Shown: in pieces, positions 25,099-33,271 of the stretch
Layout: each line of letters opens with the position of its first letter
How positions within the stretch are numbered: position 1 is the first letter of the stretch
Assembly: GCA_934317185.1 (NCBI GenBank)
Contig: CAKREJ010000007.1
Location: 1 to 36,498 of the forward strand
Direction of reading: 5' to 3'
From: an uncultured Anaerobutyricum sp.
GTDB taxonomy: Bacteria > Bacillota > Clostridia > Lachnospirales > Lachnospiraceae
Length of the DNA stretch: 36,498 nucleotides
Notes under the pieces: generated by a model
The model's database searches: none
What the model was told of the DNA's origin: nothing
The model's input: only the letters and a program-made list of their open reading frames with translations
Made by a program: the position numbers and the translations under genes

Positions 25099-25118
25099 CA
25101 CAACAAACAACCGGTAAA

Positions 25119-25712
25119 TTATTTAATAATTACACGAATTGTTCTCTTTGCTGCATTATGATTCTTTGTAGCTTTTGCTTTAATTACAATCTTGTAGATA
25201 CCTTTCTTGATACCTTTCTTGATTGTAACTTTGCCTTTCTTGGATACTTTGATATATTTCTTAGCATTCTTAGCACCAGAAACTTTGTAAGTAATAGTCT
25301 TAGCTGCTGCTTTTGTCTTTAAGTTGAAAGATTTACCTTTCTTCTTAAGTGTAGAAGCTTTGTAAGACTTCTGTTCTACAGATGTCTTAATCTTCTGGTT
25401 TGCTTTCTTGATAACAAATACTAAATCTGTACGTCCAGCATATCTTCCGATACCTTCAATAGACAGAATGTATCTCTTTGCAGTTTTGCAAGTTTTTTTC
25501 TTAATTTTGCAGTCTTTTCCAACTACTAACCATTTACCATCGATTTTAACTTTCTTTGGTAACTGATTTTTTCCATTGTAAGTTACTGTAGCAGTAGCCT
25601 TCTTATTTTTAATAGACTTTCTTGTAGCAGATGGTGCTGCTGCATTAACTGCAGCAGGTGCCATCAGCATTACTGCGAGAAGTACTGCTACGATTCTCTT
25701 TACTGTTTTCAT
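25119..25712 (-). CDS. secreted lysine-rich Ig-like surface protein
   Basis: 197 residues with a clear signal peptide (1-25, ending NAAA). The mature part is extremely rich in lysine and should be strongly basic. Two beta-sandwich-like units are visible: about 35-100 (VTYNGKNQLPKKVKI ... GIGRYAGRTDLVFVI, like the short repeats of clostridial surface proteins) and about 110-197 (TITYKVSGAKNAKKYIKVSK-type, ending in RTIRVIIK). No catalytic residues or sorting motif are seen. It has AGGAGG eight bases before the ATG and its own terminator. The high charge suggests binding to teichoic acid or other anionic wall polymers; this is inference. Confidence 0.75.
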   Translation of the reverse strand: MKTVKRIVAVLLAVMLMAPAAVNAAAPSATRKSIKNKKATATVTYNGKNQLPKKVKIDGKWLVVGKDCKIKKKTCKTAKRYILSIEGIGRYAGRTDLVFVIKKANQKIKTSVEQKSYKASTLKKKGKSFNLKTKAAAKTITYKVSGAKNAKKYIKVSKKGKVTIKKGIKKGIYKIVIKAKATKNHNAAKRTIRVIIK

Positions 25713-25835
25713 AATCTATGCCTCCTTTTGACAAAAATCTTTCGGCCACGACGAAAAATTGTGTCCGATTAAAATATAATCAACACTTCTCGATAATATA
25801 ACTCTCCGGTTAATTTATCAAGAGAAATGTAATTA

Positions 25836-26573
25836 TTACTCTTTGGTAACTACAGTATCTGCTTTTCCTTCTGAAGTAGCTCCTCCGTAATAAGCTCCAT
25901 AATAAGAACCATATTTCTTACCATAGTACTTCTTATAAGCTCCACTTCGAATCTCAGCACGGTTAAGCACTGTTCCAAGTACCGGACAATTCACCCGGTT
26001 AAGCTGCTGTAAAGACTGTCTTACTAATGTCTTAGATGTCTCTGCACAGCGAACAACCAGTACAGCACCATCACTCATGCTGGCGATAAGTGCTCCGTCA
26101 GAAATATTATCTAATGGTGGTGTATCTATAATAACATAACGGTAATCCTCAGCTAATCTGTCTAAAAGCTCTTCTAATCTCGGATCTTCTAATAAAGCAG
26201 ATGGATTCTCCAACAACGTTGTTATCGGAACGATATGTGCATTTGGAATATTGGTCTCATAAACAACATCCTCATACTCCGCCATACCGGAAAGGAAGTG
26301 GTTCAAGCCTTCCTCAATACCTTCTATCTTATATTTTTCTTTGATCTCAGACTTACGCAGATCCACATCTACAAATACTGTAGGAAAACCCGCCTCAGCC
26401 AAAAGCTTCCATAATCGTATGGAAACTGTACTCTTTCCTTCATTTGGAACACTACTTGTAATTACAATCTTCCTCGTGTTCTTACCACAGAACTTAATAT
26501 TTACTCTTAAGCGGTTCAGAGCTTCCTCTGCCGCATAAGGTACATCATCAATTGTTAAATTTAACTTCTTCAT
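25836..26573 (-). CDS. cpsD: CpsD/CapB-type tyrosine kinase
   Basis: BY-kinase of 245 residues that controls capsule or exopolysaccharide polymer length together with its membrane partner. It has Walker A SSVPNEGKST (about 40-49), Walker A' TVFVDVDLR (about 66-74), Walker B YVIIDTPPLD, and a C-terminal tyrosine cluster (YKKYYGKKYGSYYGAYYG) where autophosphorylation occurs. The frame opens at TTG two codons earlier, but AAGGG is better spaced for the ATG at 26573. It follows the cpsC-like gene by 17 bases. Last gene of the cpsB - small protein - LCP - cpsC - cpsD transcript. Confidence 0.93.
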   Translation of the reverse strand: MKKLNLTIDDVPYAAEEALNRLRVNIKFCGKNTRKIVITSSVPNEGKSTVSIRLWKLLAEAGFPTVFVDVDLRKSEIKEKYKIEGIEEGLNHFLSGMAEYEDVVYETNIPNAHIVPITTLLENPSALLEDPRLEELLDRLAEDYRYVIIDTPPLDNISDGALIASMSDGAVLVVRCAETSKTLVRQSLQQLNRVNCPVLGTVLNRAEIRSGAYKKYYGKKYGSYYGAYYGGATSEGKADTVVTKE

Positions 26574-26590
26574 TGCCAAAATCCCTTCTC

Positions 26591-27394
26591 TTATCTGCTC
26601 TTCTTCTGCTGCTTTCCTGTAGGTAATCCATCCATATCAGGGATTACCGCTAACGGCACGATATCAAAATACTTCTCCATATCCTCTGCGGTATGAATCG
26701 TATCATCCATAAGATACTTCACTACGATATACATACAGTACAGAAATGCTCCTGCCAAAGCACCGATCATCGTATATTTCGTGTAGCTTGGACCAGCCTT
26801 TCTGTCAGCAATTTTAGCCTTCTGTGCAACATTTGGTGCATTGGTACTCATAGTCTTTGGAAGATAGTCAACAGAAATATCCATTAAAGTATTGGCAATA
26901 TCTCTTGCTTCCTTTGGATCGGTACTTATTACATTGATATTTAAAATACGGGTATCCTGAGGATTCTCCAGCGTAATCATCTTCGCAAGCTCCTCAGACG
27001 TCATATCCAGATTCAGTTTATTAATTACCTGCTCTAATACCGGATAACTTAACATCAACTGCTCATAATCAGATGTCAGAGAAGTACCAATATTCAATGC
27101 ATCCAGATCGACTACAGAATTCTTAGATGCAGATACCACATACATCTTCGCTGTGGACTGATAAGTAGGACGAACAAGAAAATAAGAATACGCATTCATC
27201 AATACTGCTCCAAGCAAAAAGCATAATACGATATAATGCAGCTTATCAAGCAATGTCCATGCAAGATCAATAAGATCGATCTCTGTTTCCTCCTCTGTTC
27301 TGTCTGTAAAACCACTTTGAGCGGCCTCTTTTCCCCCGGTTATCACTTCAAATCCCGGCTTCATCTCTTCATCCTTATTATTAATAAGACTCAT
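26591..27394 (-). CDS. cpsC: CpsC/Wzz-type chain-length regulator
   Basis: 267 residues: a cytoplasmic N-terminus with EIDLIDLAWTLLDKLHYIV, a first membrane helix (about 53-73), an extracytoplasmic domain with the family block YQSTAKMYVVS, a second helix (about 208-226) and a short cytoplasmic tail. Acts as the activator and membrane anchor of the CpsD kinase in polymer-length control. The gap to cpsD is only 17 bases. AGGGAAG lies before the ATG. The N-terminal cytoplasmic stretch of about 50 residues is longer than in streptococcal CpsC but common in clostridia. Confidence 0.9.
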   Translation of the reverse strand: MSLINNKDEEMKPGFEVITGGKEAAQSGFTDRTEEETEIDLIDLAWTLLDKLHYIVLCFLLGAVLMNAYSYFLVRPTYQSTAKMYVVSASKNSVVDLDALNIGTSLTSDYEQLMLSYPVLEQVINKLNLDMTSEELAKMITLENPQDTRILNINVISTDPKEARDIANTLMDISVDYLPKTMSTNAPNVAQKAKIADRKAGPSYTKYTMIGALAGAFLYCMYIVVKYLMDDTIHTAEDMEKYFDIVPLAVIPDMDGLPTGKQQKKSR

Positions 27395-27425
27395 CTTCTT
27401 CCCTCATTCCTTACTTAGTATTACT

Positions 27426-28445
27426 TTATTTATCTACTTTATTAAAAAACAGCTCCATCGCTACATCACCACGACTTGTCTCATCCATCGTAAACTCATT
27501 AAATTCTGTCTCTTTATTCACAGCATTCGTTCCTTTGATGGATAACTCTCCTTTATCTTCACTGTTTAAAATCATATTGGCAACATTCCCAAGCTCCCCG
27601 ACACTCATATCGGTTACCATATAATCAGAAAGCTGATTATAAAAATCATTAATAAATCCGCTGTCTGCCTGAAGCTTCGCTTTATACAAAGGGAACAATG
27701 CATCAATATATTCCTTCTGTCTGCGCATACGACATTCGTTTGTGCCATCTCCGACATTCATTCGGTCATGAACATAATGCATCGCCTGATCATCTGATAA
27801 GGTAATCGTCTGCCCCATTACAAGAGACTTATCCGACTGGGAAAAATCATCCTCTATCGTAACCGGAACACCGCCGGCCAGATGATTCAACACCTTGATA
27901 GAATCCATATTCAGACACATATAACCATCGATTCGAATCCCATAAAGCATATTAGAAACCGCATCGACCGTATTCTCACAGCTTTGCTCCATTCCATCTC
28001 CGTTGGCATGTGCCAGAGCAATCTGCTCCTTTGTTGTAGCCAGATAAGAGCCATCTTCACCTAATGACTTAACATCTGTGATCGTATCTCTGTTGATCGG
28101 AAGCTTATGATATGTATTATTCTTTGTATTGATCACAAGAAGTTCAAGAACATCACTCTGTCCTGTTCCATCGACCTCTGTCTTTGGCTGCTTTATACCT
28201 CTGTCATCTTCACCAATAAAAAGATATGTCTGTATGTCCCAGTTCGGCTTACACTTCACACCGTTAATCGTAACCGTATCAGCCGTTGCTGCCGCTTCCT
28301 TCTTCCCGGTATTCATCTGCTGATTATCTATCATATGTCCAATTACAACTGTTGCCATACAGACTACAACAAACGCTGCGATTACCAGACTAAGCTTCTT
28401 ATAAAGTTTTGTCTTCTTACTTTTGCTGTAGTACTTCTTCGCCAT
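27426..28445 (-). CDS. LytR-CpsA-Psr (LCP) family glycopolymer transferase
   Basis: 339 residues: a basic cytoplasmic head, one membrane helix (about 18-40), and an extracytoplasmic LCP domain with LFIGEDDRG, LPINRDTIT, GGVPVTIEDDF and ECRMRRQKEYIDAL. LCP enzymes move teichoic acids or capsular polymers from undecaprenyl pyrophosphate to peptidoglycan. It lies in the same transcript as the chain-length control genes, so it probably attaches the polymer governed by CpsBCD. GAGG is eight bases before the ATG. The gap to the small upstream membrane protein is 14 bases. Confidence 0.92.
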   Translation of the reverse strand: MAKKYYSKSKKTKLYKKLSLVIAAFVVVCMATVVIGHMIDNQQMNTGKKEAAATADTVTINGVKCKPNWDIQTYLFIGEDDRGIKQPKTEVDGTGQSDVLELLVINTKNNTYHKLPINRDTITDVKSLGEDGSYLATTKEQIALAHANGDGMEQSCENTVDAVSNMLYGIRIDGYMCLNMDSIKVLNHLAGGVPVTIEDDFSQSDKSLVMGQTITLSDDQAMHYVHDRMNVGDGTNECRMRRQKEYIDALFPLYKAKLQADSGFINDFYNQLSDYMVTDMSVGELGNVANMILNSEDKGELSIKGTNAVNKETEFNEFTMDETSRGDVAMELFFNKVDK

Positions 28446-28459
28446 CTATAACACCTCTG

Positions 28460-28579
28460 TTAGAAAAGGCCCTGAAGTAATGCACTTCCGGCTCCCGGAT
28501 TCATCTTCTCGCACACAAGAAGAACCGCAAGAATAATAAACAATATAACACTGATAATAATTGAAACTTTCTTTGACAT
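28460..28579 (-). CDS. 39-residue single-helix membrane protein in the cps operon
   Basis: A short frame, 39 codons plus stop. It has a Lys-containing start (MSKKVS), one hydrophobic helix (about residues 6-22, IIISVILFIILAVLLV), then CEKMNPGAGSALLQGLF. A perfect GGAGG lies eight bases before the ATG, and the ATG directly follows the stop of the phosphatase gene, so it looks translationally coupled. It is followed 14 bases later by the LCP gene. No family is recognised. Its place suggests a small accessory subunit of the LCP enzyme or of the CpsCD complex. Confidence 0.75.
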   Translation of the reverse strand: MSKKVSIIISVILFIILAVLLVCEKMNPGAGSALLQGLF

Positions 28580-29308
28580 TTATTCATCCTCCAAATTAAG
28601 CAGACTCGCTGCTTTTTTATCCATTTCATTCATGAAAGCACTTCCCATCTGCTTTTCAAGTGCTTTCCGCCCACTCTCAAGATTCGGAACCCGGTGATGA
28701 ATGCCGTGGCAGTCACTTCCCAGAAAGATCTGTCCCTTCTTCCTGATCATTTTAAAAATCTGTCTTCTCTCACTCCAACGTTCAAAGCTTCCTGCATTAA
28801 TCTGTACATAAACAGGGAGCTCCATTAATTCATAAACTCTCTTTTTATTCCCCGGAATCATCAAAAAACGTTCCAGATGAGCCAGCATAACAGACAGATT
28901 GCGGCGTTCTAAAATATATTGCACCTCTTCAAGCTCCGACTTGCCCCACTTTGTAAAAGGCATCTCAAGCAAAAGAAGATCTGTCCCCTCATAAGTAAGC
29001 TCTTCTAATCGCTCTGCCCGGCTTATTCCCGTGAAAAAAGCGACCTCCGATCCCATTATCAGCCGTGGAACTTCTCCCTTATTTGTCAATTTCTGGGTGA
29101 TTCGTTCCTTCAAACGTTCCTCCGAACGCTTTCTTCTATCTAAAAAAGAAGAAATTCTATCTTCTGTAGCATAAAAATGAGACGTTGCCGCCATTATATC
29201 TATTCCCTGTGAAGCCGAGAGCTGTAGCATCCCCAAAGATTCCTCTGAACTGTGGCTCCCATCATCAATCCTCGGAAGCACATGTGAATGGAAATCTATT
29301 ACTGACAT
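28580..29308 (-). CDS. cpsB: PHP-type tyrosine-protein phosphatase (CpsB/YwqE)
   Basis: Manganese-dependent phosphatase of the PHP fold that dephosphorylates the CpsD kinase. 242 residues from the preferred ATG at 29308. It begins MSVIDFHSHVLPRIDDGSHS with the metal ligands HSH and DDGS, later has AATSHFY, GSEVAFF, LLEMPF, AHLERF and GSDCHG. The frame opens seven codons earlier at TTG, but AAGGG is correctly spaced only for the internal ATG. First gene of the cps control operon, with a good promoter about 70 bases upstream. Confidence 0.92.
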   Translation of the reverse strand: MSVIDFHSHVLPRIDDGSHSSEESLGMLQLSASQGIDIMAATSHFYATEDRISSFLDRRKRSEERLKERITQKLTNKGEVPRLIMGSEVAFFTGISRAERLEELTYEGTDLLLLEMPFTKWGKSELEEVQYILERRNLSVMLAHLERFLMIPGNKKRVYELMELPVYVQINAGSFERWSERRQIFKMIRKKGQIFLGSDCHGIHHRVPNLESGRKALEKQMGSAFMNEMDKKAASLLNLEDE

Positions 29309-29375
29309 TCCCTTTTCCCTTCTATTCAATTTACTAAAACAAGTTAAAAAACTATAAATTACTATTTCTTAACAT

Positions 29376-29404
29376 ATTGTATAATAAAACAAAAAAAATT
29401 TCAA
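29376..29404 (-). promoter_or_regulatory. sigma-A promoter of the cps control operon
   Basis: Minus strand TTGAAA (29404-29399), a 17-base spacer rich in T, and TACAAT (29381-29376), about 68 bases before the cpsB start codon. Confidence 0.75.
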
Positions 29405-29496
29405 TGTACTATCTGCTAATAATATGTAGAAAATGCCACCGTCTTCTACACAAAATATACAAACTTCGATGTTATGGATAGCCTGACTAAAAAATT

Positions 29497-30411
29497 CTAT
29501 CCAAGTTTCATTAATATCATGCTCCATATCGGTGTCGTGATAAGTGACGCTGCGGTAGAAAATACAACCAGCTTTACGGAGAATTCTTCCTCGCAGTCGT
29601 ATTTAGAAGCAAGAATGGTTGTCGTTGCTCCGGCAGGCATTGCCGCAAGAAGAACACTGACACCCATTACCAGACTGTCAATATGTAAAAGCCAGCATGG
29701 AATAAAGACACAGAAAGGAATGCATAATAAACGAATAAATGTGTAAAAAAGCACATCTTTATCAACGAGAGTCCGTGGGTCTGCATCAGCAAGGATCATT
29801 CCTATAACAAGCATAGACATTGCTGTATTACAATTACTTACAGATGTAATCGTTTCCTGTAAAAAGTGCGGCGGCCGCCAGCCGGTAAGCATCAAAACGA
29901 CACCAATCTCACAGGCAATAATACAAGGATGCGTAAAAATCTTCTTAAGCATCTCTTTTTTCGTCGGTGCCTCCGTAAATACAGAAACGCCTTCTGACCA
30001 CATCATAATTCTCTGTGGAATAAGATAAATGGATGCCAAAGTCAGTCCCATCATCCCAAAAACTCCCTGTGCGATCGGATTACCGAGAAATCCTGCATTA
30101 GAACAGATCGTTGCATAACGAAGACATTTCTTTCTTTTTACAGAACAATTCTTATATAAAACCGTTCCTAAAATAACACAAAATACCTGAATCAATATTG
30201 AAATAATCAATATGACCGCAAAATCCCTCGCAATTTTTGAGGAAAACTTTATCATAAACGAATAAATAATATTACAGGGTAAAATCAGATTAATCACAAG
30301 ATTTGTCATACCTTTCTGACCTTCTTTTCCGACAACTCCCACTTTTTTCAAAATCAGCCCTGTAATAATAAGGGCAAACATCATCAATTGTAAATTCACC
30401 AATTCCTTCAC
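29497..30411 (-). CDS. AEC-family transporter (auxin efflux carrier/malate permease type)
   Basis: 304 residues with about ten membrane helices in two fivefold sets. The motifs NLVINLILPCNIIYSF (near 35-50), CSNAGFLGNPI (near 108-118) and the second-half AMPAGATTTILA fit the AEC family, whose bacterial members export or import small organic acids. The start is GTG at 30411 with GGAG ten bases before it. It is monocistronic, with a consensus promoter upstream. The substrate cannot be read from the sequence. Confidence 0.88.
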   Translation of the reverse strand: MKELVNLQLMMFALIITGLILKKVGVVGKEGQKGMTNLVINLILPCNIIYSFMIKFSSKIARDFAVILIISILIQVFCVILGTVLYKNCSVKRKKCLRYATICSNAGFLGNPIAQGVFGMMGLTLASIYLIPQRIMMWSEGVSVFTEAPTKKEMLKKIFTHPCIIACEIGVVLMLTGWRPPHFLQETITSVSNCNTAMSMLVIGMILADADPRTLVDKDVLFYTFIRLLCIPFCVFIPCWLLHIDSLVMGVSVLLAAMPAGATTTILASKYDCEEEFSVKLVVFSTAASLITTPIWSMILMKLG

Positions 30412-30749
30412 TTTTATGTATCTCCATTCTTCTATTTGATTTATCCAAACGATCCGTTCTCTGCCATTTATCCTTTTAAAATATAAAATAAATGCTGTAT
30501 ACAGTCAAGTATGTGCAGATTTTTATACAAACACAGACATCCCTCATAAAAATCAGACCTTTTCATTCAAGAATACCAACGGCTATGTCACTTCATTTAT
30601 TTTTACTTTATTTTTTTATTTTATTTCTTATTTTCAGGTGACCTATTGTCTAACTTATGTTATGATAATTTTGGGGATTATTACTATGTTATTTTTATCG
30701 TTATTATATGGAGGATATTTTTTTGAATAATGTACATTGGAGAAACATT
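30412..30749. other. intergenic region between divergent AEC and PsiE genes
   Basis: No gene seen. It holds the AEC promoter at 30480-30508 and, from about 30594, a long T-rich stretch on the plus strand. No promoter for the PsiE-family gene meets a fair standard. Confidence 0.5.
30480..30508 (-). promoter_or_regulatory. sigma-A promoter of the AEC transporter gene
   Basis: Minus strand TTGACT (30508-30503), a 17-base spacer and TATATT (30485-30480), about 70 bases before the start codon. Confidence 0.7.
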
Positions 30750-31151
30750 ATGACAGAAAAACTGGAAAAACTAAAACAAGGCTACGCAAACTTAAGCGAA
30801 TTACTAGAGCATATCATGGCTTCTATTGTTCTGATCGCTATCCTGATCGCCATTATTTCTTTATGGGAGCCCTTTAAGGAATTCCTGCATACTCGCTCTG
30901 AATCAGGTTCTTTTCTTGAATATATGGCAAGCATATTTGATATCGTTATCGGCATTGAGTTTTTTAAGCTCTTATGTAAGCCACGAAAGGATACGATGCT
31001 GGAAGTTCTCATGTTCGTAATCGCACGGCACATGATCATCGAACACACTACTGCGTTCGAAAACCTTCTGTCCATCATCGCCATATCTATTCTGATTATC
31101 GTGGACCGCTGCTTCCTGAAGTCAAAAACACTAAAAGGGAAACATATTTAA
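30750..31151 (+). CDS. PsiE-family membrane protein
   Basis: 133 residues with four membrane helices. The second half, IGIEFFKLLCKPRKDTMLEV followed by LMFVIARHMIIEHTTAFENL, matches the phosphate-starvation-inducible PsiE family, whose role is unknown. The open frame begins 14 codons earlier, but GGAG lies seven bases before the ATG at 30750, and the extra residues are not like the family. It stands alone between divergent and convergent neighbours and ends in a strong bidirectional terminator. No phosphate-regulation site was recognised. Confidence 0.82.
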   Translation: MTEKLEKLKQGYANLSELLEHIMASIVLIAILIAIISLWEPFKEFLHTRSESGSFLEYMASIFDIVIGIEFFKLLCKPRKDTMLEVLMFVIARHMIIEHTTAFENLLSIIAISILIIVDRCFLKSKTLKGKHI

Positions 31152-31185
31152 TTTAAAAACGATTTCATTCAGAAATTACGATTCA

Positions 31186-31218
31186 AAAAGGGACTGTCGC
31201 AAAAACAGTCCCTTTTTA
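31186..31218. terminator. bidirectional terminator between PsiE-type gene and galE
   Basis: A perfect 12-base stem, AAAAAGGGACTG with CAGTCCCTTTTT, and a nine-base loop. The A and T runs on the two sides let it end transcripts from both directions, fitting its place between convergent genes. Confidence 0.9.
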
Positions 31219-31258
31219 AATAGCAATCTTAATAATCCATTATTATAATTTATTATAA

Positions 31259-32275
31259 TTAATCATTATATCCCTGAGGATTGTTCTTCTGCCAGTTCCA
31301 TGTATCACGGCACATATCCTCTAAAGTTCTCTTCGTCTTCCATCCAAGAATCTTCTCTGCCTTCTCTGCATTCGCCCAGAATTCCGGAAGGTCACCGGCT
31401 CTTCTGTCACCGATCTCATACTTGATCTTAATGTCATTGGCTGTTTCAAACGCATGGATAATCTCTAATACACTATAAGGTGTACCGGTTCCTAAGTTAA
31501 ACACTTCCACACCTTTATGCTGTGCAGCATATTCTACTGCTTTTAAATGACCATTCGCCAGATCCATTACATGGATGTAATCACGACGGCAAGTTCCATC
31601 TTTTGTAGGGTAGTCTCCACCATAAACTGTAAGATGGTCTCTTCTTCCTACTGCAACCTGTGCGATATATGGCATCAGATTATTAGGAATACCCTGTGGG
31701 TCCTCACCCATTCTTCCTGACTCATGTGCACCAATCGGATTAAAATAACGAAGAAGAACTACCGTAAGCTCCTCATCTGCTTTTGCTGCATCCTCAAGAA
31801 TCTCTTCCATCATAACCTTTGTCCAGCCATATGGATTAGAGCAGCTTCCTCTCTTCATCGTCTCGATATAAGGAATATCATTCTCTTCACCATAAACAGT
31901 GGCAGAAGAAGAGAATACAAACTTCTTCACACCTGCTTCTTTCATACATTCTAATAAAGTAAGTGTTGTATCGATATTATTTCTGTAATACTCAATTGGT
32001 TTTTGAACTGACTCACCAACTGCTTTAAGACCTGCAAAATGAATAACACAATCAATCTTATTCTCTGCAAAAATCTTTGTCATAGCTGCTTTATCTTTTA
32101 CATCTGCCTCATAAGAAGCAACCTGCTTACCGGAAACTTCCTCCACACGGTGAACCGCTTCTGCACAGCTATTACAATAATTATCCACGATAACTACATC
32201 ATGTCCTGCTGTTAATAACTCTACTGCTGTATGGGAACCAATATAGCCCGCTCCCCCTGCTAATAAAATATTCAT
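31259..32275 (-). CDS. galE: UDP-glucose 4-epimerase
   Basis: Interconverts UDP-glucose and UDP-galactose, supplying galactose for surface glycans or Leloir metabolism. 338 residues, the usual size. NAD-binding GGAGYIGSH (7-15), the catalytic SSSATVYG and YGWTK (Tyr-x3-Lys), ending with the typical NPQGYND. The frame opens 25 codons upstream, but GAGGAG precedes the ATG at 32275 and this start gives MNILLAGGAGYIG. A promoter lies about 90 bases upstream. Convergent with the PsiE-family gene. Confidence 0.96.
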   Translation of the reverse strand: MNILLAGGAGYIGSHTAVELLTAGHDVVIVDNYCNSCAEAVHRVEEVSGKQVASYEADVKDKAAMTKIFAENKIDCVIHFAGLKAVGESVQKPIEYYRNNIDTTLTLLECMKEAGVKKFVFSSSATVYGEENDIPYIETMKRGSCSNPYGWTKVMMEEILEDAAKADEELTVVLLRYFNPIGAHESGRMGEDPQGIPNNLMPYIAQVAVGRRDHLTVYGGDYPTKDGTCRRDYIHVMDLANGHLKAVEYAAQHKGVEVFNLGTGTPYSVLEIIHAFETANDIKIKYEIGDRRAGDLPEFWANAEKAEKILGWKTKRTLEDMCRDTWNWQKNNPQGYND

Positions 32276-32364
32276 CCCAAAAACTCCTCTTAAAATACTG
32301 CATAATTCAAACGGTTTCTTCCAGGTAGATATAAGACGAAATGTTATCATCTCTATCTGGTAAA

Positions 32365-32393
32365 AGTTTACCGCAAAATTTAGTAAAAATCAA
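32365..32393 (-). promoter_or_regulatory. sigma-A promoter of galE
   Basis: Minus strand TTGATT (32393-32388), a 17-base spacer and TAAACT (32370-32365). A moderate match at a fitting distance. Confidence 0.55.
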
Positions 32394-32414
32394 GAAGACT
32401 TTAATTTTTATTTT

Positions 32415-32576
32415 AAACCGCAATCATTCCATGTTGCCACAAGCAGCATATTAAGCCTTTCCAAACGTTTTCGACCGTTGCTGCGGCATCTTTTTTGTCT
32501 TTTACAATAATTTCAGCTTACTTTCAATAAATTGTGCTTCTGCATCCACATACAATTCACGAATACGCTTCCCCAC
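32415..32576 (-). pseudogene. decayed coding remnant or read-through tail
   Basis: Directly after the TGA of the nuclease-like gene the same frame continues 24 codons to a TAA (32502) and reads like protein (RIRELYVDAEAQFIESK). Just beyond, in another frame, comes AEIIVKDKKDAAATVENVWK ending in TAA near 32420. The two pieces together look like the end of one gene broken by a frameshift. The family is not recognised. It may be the end of a host gene cut by insertion of the ATPase-nuclease module, or a lost C-terminus of the nuclease-like protein. Confidence 0.35.
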
Positions 32577-33254
32577 TCAGCTCAAAAATCTTGTTTCAAA
32601 TTCTTCCACCGAAAGTACTTCTGCTTTGTTATATAAAGAAGGCTTCCTTGTGATTTGATTCTCACTATACATTTTTTTCAAAGATTTATTCATATCCTTA
32701 TATATGTTTTCTTCATTCTCTCTGTTTGACAAATCATTTATTATCTCATCTATAGCCTCAACAGAGTCATATTTCACCTTATCTATAACTATTTCAAAAA
32801 ACACTTTAATGCCTTCTATATTTTCTTCATCACTACATATCTGCGGTAAAAGATGTTTATCCACTACCCATCTGCTTTCTGCTGCTTTTTGAAATAAATT
32901 CGCCTTTAATTCCTTATCAATATTTTTCTGGTGTCTTTGAAATAATCCTGCATAATCTTCACATACTTGACCATTCATATGTCCACATATACATTTATTT
33001 CTATCAAACTTCACTCTTTCAAATCCTGTTTTAAACTCAATTAAGTATATATTGCTTCCTTTGAATAAAATTGCATCAGCAGAAGAAGGATAAACTCTAG
33101 GAAAAAATAACTGTGTAATCTTATCAAAATTATAGGCATCTTTAATATCTGATATAATCAAGCTTGGTCTTTCTGAAGAATCTGGCTTTGATAATTCTGT
33201 ATAAGTTTCCTTCTGTATAGCATATTTATCAAAAAACTCTCGTAATCTTTCCAT
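32577..33254 (-). CDS. PD-(D/E)xK nuclease-like partner of the ATPase
   Basis: 225 residues from the ATG at 33254, which has AGGA eight bases before it (an ATG three codons earlier is less well placed). The segment SADAILFKGSNIYLIEFKTG gives Asp60, Glu73 and Lys75, the D-x(n)-E-x-K pattern of PD-(D/E)xK nucleases on two neighbouring strands. A CxC plus later Cys (near residues 88-98, CICGHMNGQVC) may bind metal. The rest is helical and charged, with no known domain. It begins 17 bases after the stop of the ATPase gene, clearly as an operon. The DNA is more AT-rich than the core genes. The nuclease call is a motif-based inference. Confidence 0.6.
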   Translation of the reverse strand: MERLREFFDKYAIQKETYTELSKPDSSERPSLIISDIKDAYNFDKITQLFFPRVYPSSADAILFKGSNIYLIEFKTGFERVKFDRNKCICGHMNGQVCEDYAGLFQRHQKNIDKELKANLFQKAAESRWVVDKHLLPQICSDEENIEGIKVFFEIVIDKVKYDSVEAIDEIINDLSNRENEENIYKDMNKSLKKMYSENQITRKPSLYNKAEVLSVEEFETRFLS

Positions 33255-33271
33255 ACTTCCCATCCTAATAA

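Noticed and set aside
29474..29746. 90-codon plus-strand frame inside the AEC transporter
   Set aside because: Shadow of the transporter gene; no ribosome binding site and no family resemblance.
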